From NCBI RefSeq assembly GCF_014652315.1, contig NZ_BMYO01000008.1, positions 124,001 to 188,000 of the forward strand: 64,000 nucleotides of DNA, read 5' to 3'. Every line of letters starts with the position of its first letter. Position 1 is the first letter of the stretch. Under the pieces are notes generated by a model. It had not been told where the DNA came from, did not search any database, and saw only the letters and a program-made list of their open reading frames with translations. This document shows positions 8,074 to 17,139 of this stretch, piece after piece. The translations under genes and the position numbers were made by a program. Source of the DNA: Jeongeupia chitinilytica (lineage in GTDB: Bacteria > Pseudomonadota > Gammaproteobacteria > Burkholderiales > Chitinibacteraceae).

Positions 8074-9309
8074 TCAGTCGAGCAGGCGCTTGCGGCGCAG
8101 CTCGTCGTGGACGAGTTCGCTGATCTTCGGCGCCAGCTGGGCCTCGAGTTCGCTGGCAATGTCGTGGCCGAGCCGCTGCAGCAGGTCGTTGTAGACACTG
8201 TTCATCACCGTGGCCATCTGCTGTTTGACCCGCTGTTCGACCTCGAGGGCGATGTCGATCGCCAGATGCGCACCGACCGCGGCGGTGATTTCCGATACGG
8301 TGCCGGCGTCGACCGGTGGCGGCGTAGGTTGCGGCGGTGTCAATACCGCCGCGACTGCGTTTGCGAGTGGCGGGATCAGGCTTGCCGGTGCCGCCGATGG
8401 CAAGGGCGGTTCGGCTTCCATTGCATCGAGATCGATGATCCAGATGTCGTCGGCCGCCGGCTCGACGGCGTGAAGCGAGTCCGGCCCTGGCGACCAGACG
8501 GCATGCGTGATGCCGGCGTGGGGGTCGGCGCCTGCAGGCGCTTCGGTCGGCGCGAGCGGTCCGGCAGCAGCGGTTTCCGCAAGAAGCGGCAGGGCTTCGA
8601 CCACGGGCGTTCCGGTCTCGCTGTCGTCGTCGCGCCAGTGCAATTCGTGGACGATGTCGCTTGCGCCGGTTGCGGGTTCGGCGACCATCGTTGCCTCAGC
8701 CTCAGCCTCAGCCTCAGCCTCAGCCTCAGCCTCAGCCTCAGCCTCAGCCTCAGCCTCAGCCTCAGCCTCAGCCTCAGCCGGCTGCTCGATGGAGCTCGTG
8801 AAGTCGGGGAGGCTGACCGGCTCGCTGTCCGATGGGGCTGCGTCGGCTTCGGCGGTCGGGCGCGCTGCGACATCGCTGTCCCAAGCCAGATCGACGGGAG
8901 CTGTGATCTGGATCGTTTCGTCCGGGCCGGTCTCCGGCAGCGGCGGCAGCCAGTCGTCGTCGATCGCTTCGGGGTAGGGCGAGACCAGTGCGTCGAGGTC
9001 GAGCAGCGGCAGGTCGAGGAATTCGCCGGGCGCCGGGCTCGCCGGTGGTGGAGGCGGTGTAACGGCTTCCGGTGTCGGGACCGGCGGCGGGGCGGTGAGG
9101 AACTCGCCCGGGTCGAACATCAACGCCGGTTCGTCCAGTACCGCTTCATCGGTCAGGACCGGAATGTCGTCGTCGCCGGATGCTGGCGCGGCGACTTCGG
9201 CGGTCAGCACCGGGATGTCGTCATCGCGCGCCGCATCGCCACGATGGCGTGCCAGTAGCGCGTCCATCTTGTCGAACAGGGGGCTGACGCTGTCGTCGGA
9301 GTCGGTCAT
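8074..9309 (-). CDS. Acidic low-complexity protein with an Ala-Glu repeat
   Basis: A 411-residue soluble, strongly acidic protein. DDDIPVLT occurs twice in the first 55 residues. A proline-rich acidic middle follows, then about 14 Ala-Glu dipeptides encoded by a perfect hexanucleotide repeat. The C terminus (last 75 residues) is helical, with VEQRVKQQM and ELEAQLAPKISELVHDELRRK, and may form a coiled coil. Its start overlaps the holC stop by 4 nt, so it is the third gene of a pepA-holC operon. A DDxIPVLT start and this position recall the DUF2486 proteins beside holC in Burkholderia, but that match is from memory. Function is unknown. Confidence 0.8.
   Translation of the reverse strand: MTDSDDSVSPLFDKMDALLARHRGDAARDDDIPVLTAEVAAPASGDDDIPVLTDEAVLDEPALMFDPGEFLTAPPPVPTPEAVTPPPPPASPAPGEFLDLPLLDLDALVSPYPEAIDDDWLPPLPETGPDETIQITAPVDLAWDSDVAARPTAEADAAPSDSEPVSLPDFTSSIEQPAEAEAEAEAEAEAEAEAEAEAEAEAEAEATMVAEPATGASDIVHELHWRDDDSETGTPVVEALPLLAETAAAGPLAPTEAPAGADPHAGITHAVWSPGPDSLHAVEPAADDIWIIDLDAMEAEPPLPSAAPASLIPPLANAVAAVLTPPQPTPPPVDAGTVSEITAAVGAHLAIDIALEVEQRVKQQMATVMNSVYNDLLQRLGHDIASELEAQLAPKISELVHDELRRKRLLD
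8694..8777. repeat. Hexanucleotide tandem repeat, 14 perfect CCTCAG units
   Basis: Fourteen uninterrupted copies of CCTCAG lie inside the gene at 8074-9309 and encode alternating Ala and Glu. The unit is two codons, so copy-number changes would alter protein length without shifting the frame. The absence of any silent variation between units suggests recent expansion by slippage. Confidence 0.95.
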
Positions 9310-9746
9310 GGTCGGGCCTGTTTCGCCAGTTCAAGCAGGTCGATGGCTTCGGGCGTGATGCCGTGTGCCTGGTAGGCACGCCAGCGGGTCCGTGCCGCGG
9401 CACGGGCCTCGTCGGACTGGTCGACGATTTCGAGGATCCGCGCGTAGCGGTCCAGCCCGCCCGGTACGCCGTCCGTCCAGTTGAACAGCGCGTCGCGGGC
9501 CGGCATCAGCTCGACGCGGTGATCGACGACGACCGGCGTACGTGCCGCGTCGGGATGGTCGGCGGCGCAGTGCGGCAGGAAGCCGGTCTGCGGCAGCTCC
9601 CACAGCAGACGGTCAAGCGCGTACGCGGCCGATTCGCTGCCGGCGAGTACGCTGACCGACAGTTTCTGCGCGATGGCCTTGCCGACGAGCTGGCACAAGG
9701 CCTGCTCGCGACTGCGGACATTGAAATAGAACGTGACCTGCGCCAC
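9306..9746 (-). CDS. holC: DNA polymerase III chi subunit
   Basis: A 146-residue clamp-loader accessory protein that links the replication machinery to single-strand binding protein. The N terminus (VTFYFNVRSREQALCQLVGKA) and the core phrases LDRLLWELPQTGFLPH and TPVVVDH are typical of HolC. The gene starts at GTG 9746 with AAGGA a few bases upstream. It follows pepA by 9 nt, the same pepA-holC order seen in many proteobacteria, and overlaps the next gene by 4 nt. Confidence 0.95.
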   Translation of the reverse strand: MAQVTFYFNVRSREQALCQLVGKAIAQKLSVSVLAGSESAAYALDRLLWELPQTGFLPHCAADHPDAARTPVVVDHRVELMPARDALFNWTDGVPGGLDRYARILEIVDQSDEARAAARTRWRAYQAHGITPEAIDLLELAKQARP

Positions 9747-9755
9747 CGGGCTTCC

Positions 9756-11261
9756 TTACTTCTTGCTCTTCTTCTCGACGCGCTGGCGCAGGAACTCGAC
9801 CAGCAGCGGTACCGGCCGGCCGGTTGCGCCCTTGGCCGCGCCCGACTTCCAGGCGGTGCCGGCGATGTCGAGGTGGGCCCAGCGGTAATCCCTGGTGAAG
9901 CGCGACAGGAAGGCCGCGGCCGTGATCGAGCCTGCGGGCCGGCCGCCGATATTGGCCAGATCGGCGAAGTTCGACTTCAGCTGTTCCTGGTACTCGTCCC
10001 ACACCGGCAGGCGCCAGGCCTTGTCGCCGGTCTGCTGGCCGGCGGTGTACAGCGCGTCGGCCAGTACGTCGTCGTTGGCGAACAGTCCGGTCGTCTGGTG
10101 GCCGAGCGCGATGATGCATGCACCGGTCAGCGTGGCGATGTCGACGACGACGTCCGGGTCGAACTTGGCGACATAGGTCAGCGCGTCGCACAGGATCAGC
10201 CGGCCTTCGGCGTCGGTATTCAGGACTTCGATCGTCTGGCCGGACATCGAGCGGACGATGTCGCCCGGCTTGACGGCGTTGCCGGCCGGCATGTTTTCGC
10301 AGGTCGGGACCACGCCGATCACGTTCACGGGCAGCGCCAGCTCGCACACCGCACGCAGCGTGCCGAGCACGGTCGCGGCGCCGCACATGTCGTACTTCAT
10401 TTCGTCCATGCCTTCGCCGGGCTTGAGCGAGATGCCGCCCGAGTCGAAGGTGATGCCCTTGCCGACCAGCACCGCCGGTTTGGGCGCCTTCTTGCCGTCA
10501 CCGGCGCCGAAGTACTCGAGCACGATCAGTTTCGGCGGCTGGGTCGAGCCCTTGGCGACCGACAGCAGCGAGCCCATGCCCAGTGCGTCCATGTCGGCTT
10601 CTTCGAGCACCGTCAGTTGCAGGTGGAAACGCTCGGCCAGCAGTGCGGCTTCGTCGGCGAGCCGGGTCGGCGTGCAGACATTGCCGGGCAGGTTGCCCAG
10701 ATCACGAGTCAGATTCATGCCGTGACCGATGGCCAGGCCGCGCGCCAGCCCTTCCTCGGCCTGCTTCTGGTCGGCTTTTTTCGCCAGCAGCAGCGTGACG
10801 CTGGTCAGCGCCGGCGCAGGTTCGGGTTCGGACTTGAACTGGGTGAAGCGGTAGGCTTCGAACGTGACGGCTTGCGCGATGACTGCGGCGATGGCGTCGG
10901 CATCGACGCCCTTGGCCACCGGCAGCGCGATGGCGGCGCTTGCCGACTTGCCGCCGACCAGCGCGCGGGCCAGCGCCTCGAACGCCTTGCGCAGCGACGC
11001 CGGATCGTGGTCCTTGCCCCACTTTTCGCCCAGTTGCAGCAGCAGCACCTTCTGCGGTGCGCCGTCGACCGGCAGGTAGCCGGCCAGTACGCTGCCGGCC
11101 TTGTCGCCGAACTCGGCGCTGGCGGCCAGCGTGCCCAGCCAGCCGCCGGCGCGTTCGTCGAGCTTGGCCAGCGACGCAGGCAGTCTGGCCCCCGCAAGCG
11201 GCAGCACCAGGCAGTCGGCTGCGGCTTTTTCGGGGGCGGTAAGATTGATGCTAAACTCCAT
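9756..11261 (-). CDS. pepA: Leucyl aminopeptidase (M17 family)
   Basis: A 501-residue cytoplasmic metallopeptidase that removes N-terminal residues from peptides. The C-terminal catalytic half has the metal-site signatures VGKGITFDSGGISLK and the family-defining NTDAEGRLILCDAL. The N-terminal half is the smaller non-catalytic M17 domain. In some bacteria PepA also binds DNA, which cannot be judged here. It is the first gene of the pepA-holC-acidic protein operon and diverges from lptF across a 196-nt gap that must hold both promoters. The same arrangement occurs in E. coli. Confidence 0.97.
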   Translation of the reverse strand: MEFSINLTAPEKAAADCLVLPLAGARLPASLAKLDERAGGWLGTLAASAEFGDKAGSVLAGYLPVDGAPQKVLLLQLGEKWGKDHDPASLRKAFEALARALVGGKSASAAIALPVAKGVDADAIAAVIAQAVTFEAYRFTQFKSEPEPAPALTSVTLLLAKKADQKQAEEGLARGLAIGHGMNLTRDLGNLPGNVCTPTRLADEAALLAERFHLQLTVLEEADMDALGMGSLLSVAKGSTQPPKLIVLEYFGAGDGKKAPKPAVLVGKGITFDSGGISLKPGEGMDEMKYDMCGAATVLGTLRAVCELALPVNVIGVVPTCENMPAGNAVKPGDIVRSMSGQTIEVLNTDAEGRLILCDALTYVAKFDPDVVVDIATLTGACIIALGHQTTGLFANDDVLADALYTAGQQTGDKAWRLPVWDEYQEQLKSNFADLANIGGRPAGSITAAAFLSRFTRDYRWAHLDIAGTAWKSGAAKGATGRPVPLLVEFLRQRVEKKSKK

Positions 11262-11457
11262 GGCGGATCTCCATTGGTGTCGCGGTGGCGGCTGCTACGG
11301 CGGCAGCCTGACGAATGGGCAGGATGGATTGCCCGGTCGCACGAGAACGGGACAAGAGGGCGGCGCGCAAGTGAATTAGGCCACTGGTGGCCCACTGGCC
11401 GCGCCGGCAAGATCGGTCCGATTATTTCCCAGCCCCCCATATAAGTCAAAAACGCGG

Positions 11458-12519
11458 ATGCTGTTCAGACGAAGCCTGATTCACGAGATGTCCTGGGTTG
11501 CCATCGCCGTTTTTTCGGTGTTGCTGCTTGTCGTCATGACCACCCAGATCGTCAAGCTGCTCGGTCAGGCTACGCTCGGCGTGCTCGGCAGCGGTGCCGT
11601 CTGGGTGCTGATGGGCTTCACCTCGTTGCGCTACCTGCCGATGCTGATGTCGCTGATGCTGTTCATCGCGGTCCTGATGACGATGACGCGGCTGTGGAAG
11701 GACAACGAAATGGTCGTCTGGTTTGCCAGCGGCCGTTCGATCAAGAGCTTCATCAAGCCGGTGCTCGAGTTCGCCATTCCCATCGTGCTGCTGATCGCCG
11801 CGCTGTCGCTGTTCGCCTGGCCGTGGGCGCAGCGCGAAAGCCGCGATTTCCGCGAGAAGTCGGCGCAGCGTCAGGAAGTCTCGCAGGTTGCGCCGGGGGT
11901 GTTCCGCGAATCCGCCGAAGCTGACCGGATCTATTTTGTCGAGCAGTTCATTGCCGACACCGGCCAGGGGCGCAACGTGTTCGCGCAGATCCGCGGCAAG
12001 AACGGCAAGGTGTCGGTCGTCGTTGCCAACGAGGGCGGCCTGTTCCTCGACCAGCACGGCGAGCGCTGGCTGTGGCTCGGCAAGGGCCACGCGTATACCG
12101 GTGTTCCCGGTACCGCCGCTTACGAAACCACCGAATTCGATCGTGCGCAGGTCAAGGTCGAGACCAGCGACAAGCCGGTCTCGAGTCCGAGTACGCAGGC
12201 CAAGGGCACGCTGGAGCTGATCGGCAGCCCGGTGCCCGAGGAGCAGGGCGAACTGGCCTGGCGCATCGCGCTGCCGATTTCGGCGCTGATCATGGCGTTG
12301 AGCGCGATTCCGTTCGCGTTCTTCAACCCGCGCGGCGGCCGGGCACTGAACCTGCTCGGGGCGATTTTCGTGTATTTCCTGTATTACAACTTCATCAACA
12401 TCGGCCAGGCGTGGATTGCCGACGGCAAGATTCCGGCCGTGATCGGCATGTGGCCGATCCACGCGGTGGCGGTGGTGATGACGGTGGCGCTCTATGCCTG
12501 GCGGGGACGTGCGCGATGA
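11458..12519 (+). CDS. lptF: LPS export ABC transporter permease LptF
   Basis: A 353-residue inner-membrane permease (YjgP/YjgQ family) that works with LptG and the LptB ATPase to extract lipopolysaccharide and pass it to the LptC-A-D bridge. The N-terminal phrase MLFRRSLIHEMSWVAIAV and three C-terminal helices are characteristic. A periplasmic beta-jellyroll spans about residues 130-270. The gene diverges from pepA and overlaps lptG by 4 nt. Its presence shows a diderm organism that makes LPS. Confidence 0.95.
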   Translation: MLFRRSLIHEMSWVAIAVFSVLLLVVMTTQIVKLLGQATLGVLGSGAVWVLMGFTSLRYLPMLMSLMLFIAVLMTMTRLWKDNEMVVWFASGRSIKSFIKPVLEFAIPIVLLIAALSLFAWPWAQRESRDFREKSAQRQEVSQVAPGVFRESAEADRIYFVEQFIADTGQGRNVFAQIRGKNGKVSVVVANEGGLFLDQHGERWLWLGKGHAYTGVPGTAAYETTEFDRAQVKVETSDKPVSSPSTQAKGTLELIGSPVPEEQGELAWRIALPISALIMALSAIPFAFFNPRGGRALNLLGAIFVYFLYYNFINIGQAWIADGKIPAVIGMWPIHAVAVVMTVALYAWRGRAR

Positions 12520-13598
12520 TGAAGCTGCTGTCGCGTTACCTGCTCAAAGAGATCACGCTGTTCGTCCTGTTCACGCTGATCGGCCTGCTGGCGCTGTACA
12601 TGTTCTTCGACGTGATCGCGCAGTTCTCGCAGCTCGGCAAGGGCGGCTACCGGGTGATCGACGCGCTGATCTACGTCGCGCTGCAGATTCCCGGCAACGC
12701 CTACGAGCTGATGCCGATTGCGGTGCTGATCGGCAGCATCTTTGCGCTGTCGACGCTCAACGGCAATTCGGAACTGACGGTCATGCGTGCGGCCGGCGTG
12801 TCGGTCAAGCGCCTGCTGTTGTGGCTGGTCGGCATCGGCATTGCCTACAGCGGCTTCACCGTGCTGATGGGCGAATACGTCGCGCCGGTGACGATGCGCA
12901 TGGCCAGCCAGTACCGGCTGGCGGCCACCAAGCAGATGATTGCCGGCGACTTCCGTTCGGGGGTCTGGGTCAAGGACGGCCAGCAGATCGTCAACATCGC
13001 CGAAATGATGCCGGACCTGTCGGTGCAACGCGTGCGCATCTACGAGTTCACGCCGGCGCGGACGCTCGAGCGCATCATCGACGGCGTGCAGGGGCGTTAC
13101 CTCGGCAACGGCGTCTGGCGACTCGAGCCGGCGGTGCAGACGAGTTTCCTGCCCAACTCGTCCGGTGTTGCACTGAAGAATGCCCAGGTCTTCGACTGGC
13201 CGACGCAGATCACGCCGGACATGCTGGCGGTGCTGCTGGTCGAGCCGGCGCAGATGTCGGCACGGGCGCTGTTGCGCTACATCGACCACCTCGAGCTCAA
13301 CGGCCAGAAGACGCAGCGCTACCAGCTGGCATTGTGGGGCAAGCTGTTCTATCCGCTTGCCTGTCTCTCGATGGTCGTGATCGCCCTGCCGTTCTCGCAG
13401 ACGCAGCGCCGCAGCGCCAACGTCGGCGTGAAACTTTTCATCGGCATCCTGACCGGCGTCACTTTCCACTTCTTCAACCGGCTGGTCGTCTACCTGGGCG
13501 AGCTGCAGAACTGGCCCGCGCCGGCGGTGGTGTCGATTCCGACGCTGACCTTCATGGCTGTTGCGCTGTACCTGCTGTGGCGCCAGGAAAAACGCTAG
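12516..13598 (+). CDS. lptG: LPS export ABC transporter permease LptG
   Basis: A 360-residue partner of LptF with the same fold: an N-terminal helix group (KLLSRYLLKEITLFVLFTL), the conserved GNSELTVMRAAGVS coupling region near residue 88, a periplasmic domain, and three C-terminal helices. Two adjacent ATG codons (12516 and 12519) are possible starts. The first gives the ATGA overlap with lptF. galE follows 21 nt after the stop. Confidence 0.95.
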   Translation: MMKLLSRYLLKEITLFVLFTLIGLLALYMFFDVIAQFSQLGKGGYRVIDALIYVALQIPGNAYELMPIAVLIGSIFALSTLNGNSELTVMRAAGVSVKRLLLWLVGIGIAYSGFTVLMGEYVAPVTMRMASQYRLAATKQMIAGDFRSGVWVKDGQQIVNIAEMMPDLSVQRVRIYEFTPARTLERIIDGVQGRYLGNGVWRLEPAVQTSFLPNSSGVALKNAQVFDWPTQITPDMLAVLLVEPAQMSARALLRYIDHLELNGQKTQRYQLALWGKLFYPLACLSMVVIALPFSQTQRRSANVGVKLFIGILTGVTFHFFNRLVVYLGELQNWPAPAVVSIPTLTFMAVALYLLWRQEKR

Positions 13599-13619
13599 TC
13601 GCACATTCCGGAGTTTTGC

Positions 13620-14633
13620 ATGCACGTGCTTCTGACCGGTGGTGCCGGCTATATCGGCTCGCACACCTATGTCGAACTGATCGCCGCCGGTTTCAAACCG
13701 GTGATCCTCGACAACTTCTACAACGCCAAGCCGGCGGTGCTCGAGCGCCTCGCGACGATTACCGGCACCGAGATCGAGTGGATCAAGGCCGACGTGCGCG
13801 ACCGCGCGGCGCTGGACGAAGTGTTCACGCGCTTTCCGATCTCGGCGGTGGTGCACTTTGCCGGCCTCAAGGCCGTCGGCGAGTCGGTCGAGAAACCGCT
13901 CGAGTATTACGACAACAACGTCGTCGGCACGCTGCGGCTGCTCGAAGCCATGCGCGCGGCGGGCGTGAAGAAACTGGTGTTTTCCAGCTCGGCGACCGTT
14001 TACGGCGATCCGCACGCGGTACCGATCCGCGAGGATTTCCCGCTGTCGGCAACCAACCCGTACGGCCGCTCGAAGCTGATGGTCGAAGACATCCTGCGCG
14101 ATCTGTACAAGTCCGATTCGGGCTGGGATCTGGCCTTGCTGCGTTATTTCAACCCGGTCGGCGCACACGCATCGGGCCTGATCGGTGAAGACCCGCAGGG
14201 CATTCCGAACAACCTGATGCCCTTTGTCGCTCAGGTCGCCGTCGGCAAGCGCGAGCAGCTGTCGGTGTTCGGCAACGACTATCCGACGACGGACGGCACC
14301 GGCGTGCGTGACTACATCCACGTCGTCGATCTGGCACGCGGTCACGTCAAGGCGCTGCAGAAGCTCGCGACGAATCCGGGTCTCGTGACCGTCAACCTCG
14401 GTACCGGTCAGGGCTATTCGGTGCTCGACATGGTCAAGGCCTTCGAACTCGCGTCCGGCCGGCCGGTGCCGTACAAGCTGGTCGCCCGCCGTCCGGGCGA
14501 TATCGCCGCCTGCTACGCCGATCCGGCGTCGGCACGCGAGCAGCTTGGCTGGGTTGCCGAGAAAACGCTGCAGGACATGTGCAACGACGGCTGGCGCTGG
14601 CAAAGCCGGAACCCGAACGGCTACGGCGACTGA
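13620..14633 (+). CDS. galE: UDP-glucose 4-epimerase
   Basis: A 337-residue short-chain dehydrogenase-type epimerase that interconverts UDP-glucose and UDP-galactose with bound NAD. The N-terminal GGAGYIGSH motif binds the cofactor. The catalytic residues are the serine of FSSSATVYGD (near residue 122) and YGRSK (near residue 148). RYFNPVGAH and DGTGVRDYIHV are further family signatures. CGGAG at 13609-13613 is the ribosome site. It lies just upstream of the polysaccharide cluster, whose initiating enzyme is of the galactose-1-phosphate type, so it probably supplies UDP-galactose to it. Confidence 0.96.
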   Translation: MHVLLTGGAGYIGSHTYVELIAAGFKPVILDNFYNAKPAVLERLATITGTEIEWIKADVRDRAALDEVFTRFPISAVVHFAGLKAVGESVEKPLEYYDNNVVGTLRLLEAMRAAGVKKLVFSSSATVYGDPHAVPIREDFPLSATNPYGRSKLMVEDILRDLYKSDSGWDLALLRYFNPVGAHASGLIGEDPQGIPNNLMPFVAQVAVGKREQLSVFGNDYPTTDGTGVRDYIHVVDLARGHVKALQKLATNPGLVTVNLGTGQGYSVLDMVKAFELASGRPVPYKLVARRPGDIAACYADPASAREQLGWVAEKTLQDMCNDGWRWQSRNPNGYGD

Positions 14634-14824
14634 GACCTGCCCGACCGGGCGGCTGCGCCTGCGCATTTTGACGCCGTCCGGTGCTCGAAATCCTCACGGA
14701 CTTCGTGTCCATTCCGGTTTCTGTGCTCCGGGCGGCGCCAAACTGCTTTGGCTCGCTCGTCCATTCGGGCAGGTTGAAGCTGGCGGTGCGGTGTTATTTC
14801 CGCCGGCCGTGGCCGTGCTGCGGC

Positions 14825-14830
14825 TAGAAT
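14825..14830 (+). promoter_or_regulatory. Candidate -10 box for the polysaccharide operon
   Basis: TAGAAT lies in the 245-nt gap between galE and the flippase and would start transcription near 14837, a few bases before the hairpin at 14849. No convincing -35 box is visible at 16-18 nt spacing. The rest of the gap (14634-14824) shows no gene. Confidence 0.35.
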
Positions 14831-14848
14831 GACAACCACACAGACTTC

Positions 14849-14871
14849 GCCCGCGCACTGCGCGGGCTTTT
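14849..14871 (+). terminator. Terminator-like hairpin abutting the flippase start codon
   Basis: An 8-bp perfect stem (GCCCGCGC / GCGCGGGC) with loop ACT is followed by TTTT. It ends only 7 nt before the ATG at 14879. It may terminate galE transcripts, but a promoter-like TAGAAT lies upstream of it, which would place it in the operon leader as an attenuator. Confidence 0.65.
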
Positions 14872-14878
14872 CGCTTGC

Positions 14879-16126
14879 ATGGCACTCGACGCTCGCCTCA
14901 AAGGCAACATCTTCGCGCTCTATCTGGTCCAGGGGCTGAACTACCTGGTCTCTTTGGTCACGTTCCCGTTCCTGGCGCGGACGCTCGGCGCCGACGGTTT
15001 CGGCGTGCAGTCGTACGCCTTCGCCGTGGTCCAGTACGGCGTGCTGCTGACCGACTTCGGCTTCAACCTGTCGGCAACGCGCGAGGTCGCGATCGCCCGC
15101 GGCGATACCGCCGCGATCGCCCGGGTGTTCTGGCGCACCAACGTCGCCAAGGCCATGCTGATGTGCGTGTCGTGCGTGTCGCTCGCGGTGGCGATCGGGA
15201 CGGTGCCCGAATGGCGCGAACATGCACCGGTGTTCTGGCTGTCGCTGCTCTATGTCGTCTCCAGCGTGTTTTTTCCGATCTGGTATTTCCAGGGGCTGGA
15301 ACTGATGCGCGCCGCGTCCCTGCTGACGGTCGCCGGTCGTGTCGTCGTGCTCGGTGCCCTGCTGCTGATGGTGCGCGGCCCGGACGACGTGGCGATCGCC
15401 GTGGTGCTGCAGGCGCTGCCGGCCTTCGTTGCCGGCGCCTACTGGTGGTGTACCGGTCACGGTGCGCCAAGGCCGGCCTGGGTTGCGCCAACCCGCGCCG
15501 ACATCGGGGCGTCGCTCAAGGCCGGCTGGCCGCTGTTCCTGTCCGCGCTGTCGACCAATCTGTACACCACCAGCACCGCGGTGCTGCTCGGCTGGTTCGC
15601 CAGTCCGGTGCAGGTCGGCTATTTCGCCGCCGCCAACAAGCTCACTTACACGGTACAGGGACTGATCGGCCCGCTGGTGCAGGCCACGTATCCGCGCATT
15701 GCCCAGCTCGCCAGCCACGACAAGCCGGCTGCGGTGGCGTTGATCGGCAAGGCGTTCAGGATGCAGGGTGCAGCCGGTCTCGGGCTGACACTGGTGCTGA
15801 TGCTGGGCGCGCCGTGGATCGTGCCGCTGCTGCTTGGCAAGGGCATGCTCGATAGCGTCGAGACGCTGATCTGGCTGTCACCGGTGGTCTTGCTTGGCGC
15901 ACTGTCCTACGTCTACGGCCTGCAAAGCCTGCTGCCGTTCGGTGACGAGCGTTACTACAGCAAGGTGCTGGTTGCGGCCGGCGTGGTCAACGTCGGCCTG
16001 CTGCTGCTGCTGTTGCCGGGGCGGGGCGCGGTTGCGGCGGCGCAGATCGTCGTCGCGGTCGAAGTCTTCATCCTCGCGGCGTTCTGGTGGCGCGCCCGCG
16101 TCCATCTGCGGAGCCACACGACATGA
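14879..16126 (+). CDS. Polysaccharide repeat-unit flippase (Wzx / RfbX family)
   Basis: A 415-residue integral membrane protein with about 12 helices that moves lipid-linked oligosaccharides across the inner membrane. The N terminus (NIFALYLVQGLNYLVSLVTF, then FPFLARTLGADGFG) is the classic start of the polysaccharide transport family. It is the first gene of a seven-gene operon of glycosyltransferases that ends in a WbaP-type enzyme. No ribosome binding site precedes the ATG because the hairpin at 14849-14871 occupies that space. No other Met start fits, because the conserved N-terminal motif begins about 10 residues in. It overlaps the next gene by 4 nt. Confidence 0.9.
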   Translation: MALDARLKGNIFALYLVQGLNYLVSLVTFPFLARTLGADGFGVQSYAFAVVQYGVLLTDFGFNLSATREVAIARGDTAAIARVFWRTNVAKAMLMCVSCVSLAVAIGTVPEWREHAPVFWLSLLYVVSSVFFPIWYFQGLELMRAASLLTVAGRVVVLGALLLMVRGPDDVAIAVVLQALPAFVAGAYWWCTGHGAPRPAWVAPTRADIGASLKAGWPLFLSALSTNLYTTSTAVLLGWFASPVQVGYFAAANKLTYTVQGLIGPLVQATYPRIAQLASHDKPAAVALIGKAFRMQGAAGLGLTLVLMLGAPWIVPLLLGKGMLDSVETLIWLSPVVLLGALSYVYGLQSLLPFGDERYYSKVLVAAGVVNVGLLLLLLPGRGAVAAAQIVVAVEVFILAAFWWRARVHLRSHTT

Positions 16127-17139
16127 CGCCGACGATGACGGTCGTCCTGCCGTGCTACAACGCCGCCGCCCTGCTGGCCGAAACGCTGGCGTCGCTGTCC
16201 GCGCAGACGCTGGCCGATTTCGAATGCATCGCGATCGACGACGGGTCGACCGACGCGACCCGCGCTGTGCTCGACGCCCATGCCGCACAAGACCCGCGTT
16301 TCGTTGTCGTCAGTCGCGGGAACCGTGGCCTGATTGCGACCCTGAACGAGGCGATCGGCCTGGCCCGTGGCCAATGGATCGCGCGGATGGATGCCGACGA
16401 CATTGCCCGTCCCGAAAGACTGGCCCGGCAACTGGCGCGGCTGAACGAGACCGGCGCCGACGTCTGCGGGGTCGGCATCCGCTTCTTCGGTGAACGCGAC
16501 GGCCTTTGGCTGCCGCCGGAAAACGACGCCGCGCTCAAGGCCGCCTTGCTGTTCAATCCGCCCTTCGCGCATCCGGGCGTCGTGGCACGTGCCGCGCTTT
16601 TCAAGGCGCACGGCTATGATGCCGGTGCCCAGCACGCCGAGGACTACGCGTTGTGGTGCACGTTTGCCAAGGCCGGAGCCGTTTTCACCGCGATTGCCGA
16701 GCCGCTGCTCGATTACCGGGTCCACCCGGGCCAGATCACCCAGAGTCGGCGTACCGAGATGGCGGAAACCGGCGCGCGCATCCGCGCCGACTATGCCCGG
16801 TCTGCCTTGCCGGCCGACTGGCCGGAGTCCGACAAGCGCCGCTTTGCCGAGCTCGCCGGCCCTGACCGCCTGCTCGACCGCAGCGACTGGTTCACGTTTA
16901 CCGCCTGGCTGATCACGCTGGCGCAGCCGCAAACGCGCGCGGCGTTCTGCACGGTCTGGCTCGACGCGTTGATCCGCACCCATGGGGTCGACTGGCGCTG
17001 CAAGAAACGGTTCTCGCTGCTGTCGCAACAACTGCCGCCGCCGGATGAAGAGCGGGGAAAATGGCAGCGCCAGCGTGCCCGCGTGCTCGCCGGGGACGCG
17101 GTCTACGGCCTGATCAAAAAGCTCCGGGGACGCGCATGA
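16123..17139 (+). CDS. Glycosyltransferase family 2
   Basis: A 338-residue inverting GT-A glycosyltransferase that probably adds one sugar to the lipid-linked unit at the inner face of the membrane. The N-terminal nucleotide-binding phrase is TVVLPCYNAAALLAETLASL with IAIDDGSTD. The DXD metal motif is the canonical RMDADDIARPERL near residue 90. HPGVVARAALF and HAEDYALWC follow as in WcaA-like enzymes. The ATG at 16123 overlaps the flippase stop by 4 nt and the end overlaps the next gene by 4 nt. The sugar transferred cannot be predicted. Confidence 0.9.
   Translation: MTPTMTVVLPCYNAAALLAETLASLSAQTLADFECIAIDDGSTDATRAVLDAHAAQDPRFVVVSRGNRGLIATLNEAIGLARGQWIARMDADDIARPERLARQLARLNETGADVCGVGIRFFGERDGLWLPPENDAALKAALLFNPPFAHPGVVARAALFKAHGYDAGAQHAEDYALWCTFAKAGAVFTAIAEPLLDYRVHPGQITQSRRTEMAETGARIRADYARSALPADWPESDKRRFAELAGPDRLLDRSDWFTFTAWLITLAQPQTRAAFCTVWLDALIRTHGVDWRCKKRFSLLSQQLPPPDEERGKWQRQRARVLAGDAVYGLIKKLRGRA

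Noticed and set aside
8694..8777. CRISPR array
   Set aside because: The repeat unit is 6 nt with no spacers and lies in frame inside a gene. It is a microsatellite.
9363..11444. A 693-codon plus-strand frame opposite holC and pepA
   Set aside because: It is antisense to two clearly identified genes and its product is rich in Arg, Gln and Gly with no domain. Long antisense frames are expected in GC-rich genes.
12492..14666. A 724-codon minus-strand frame opposite lptG and galE
   Set aside because: It is the complement of two well-supported genes and has an Arg/His/Gln-rich composition typical of shadows.
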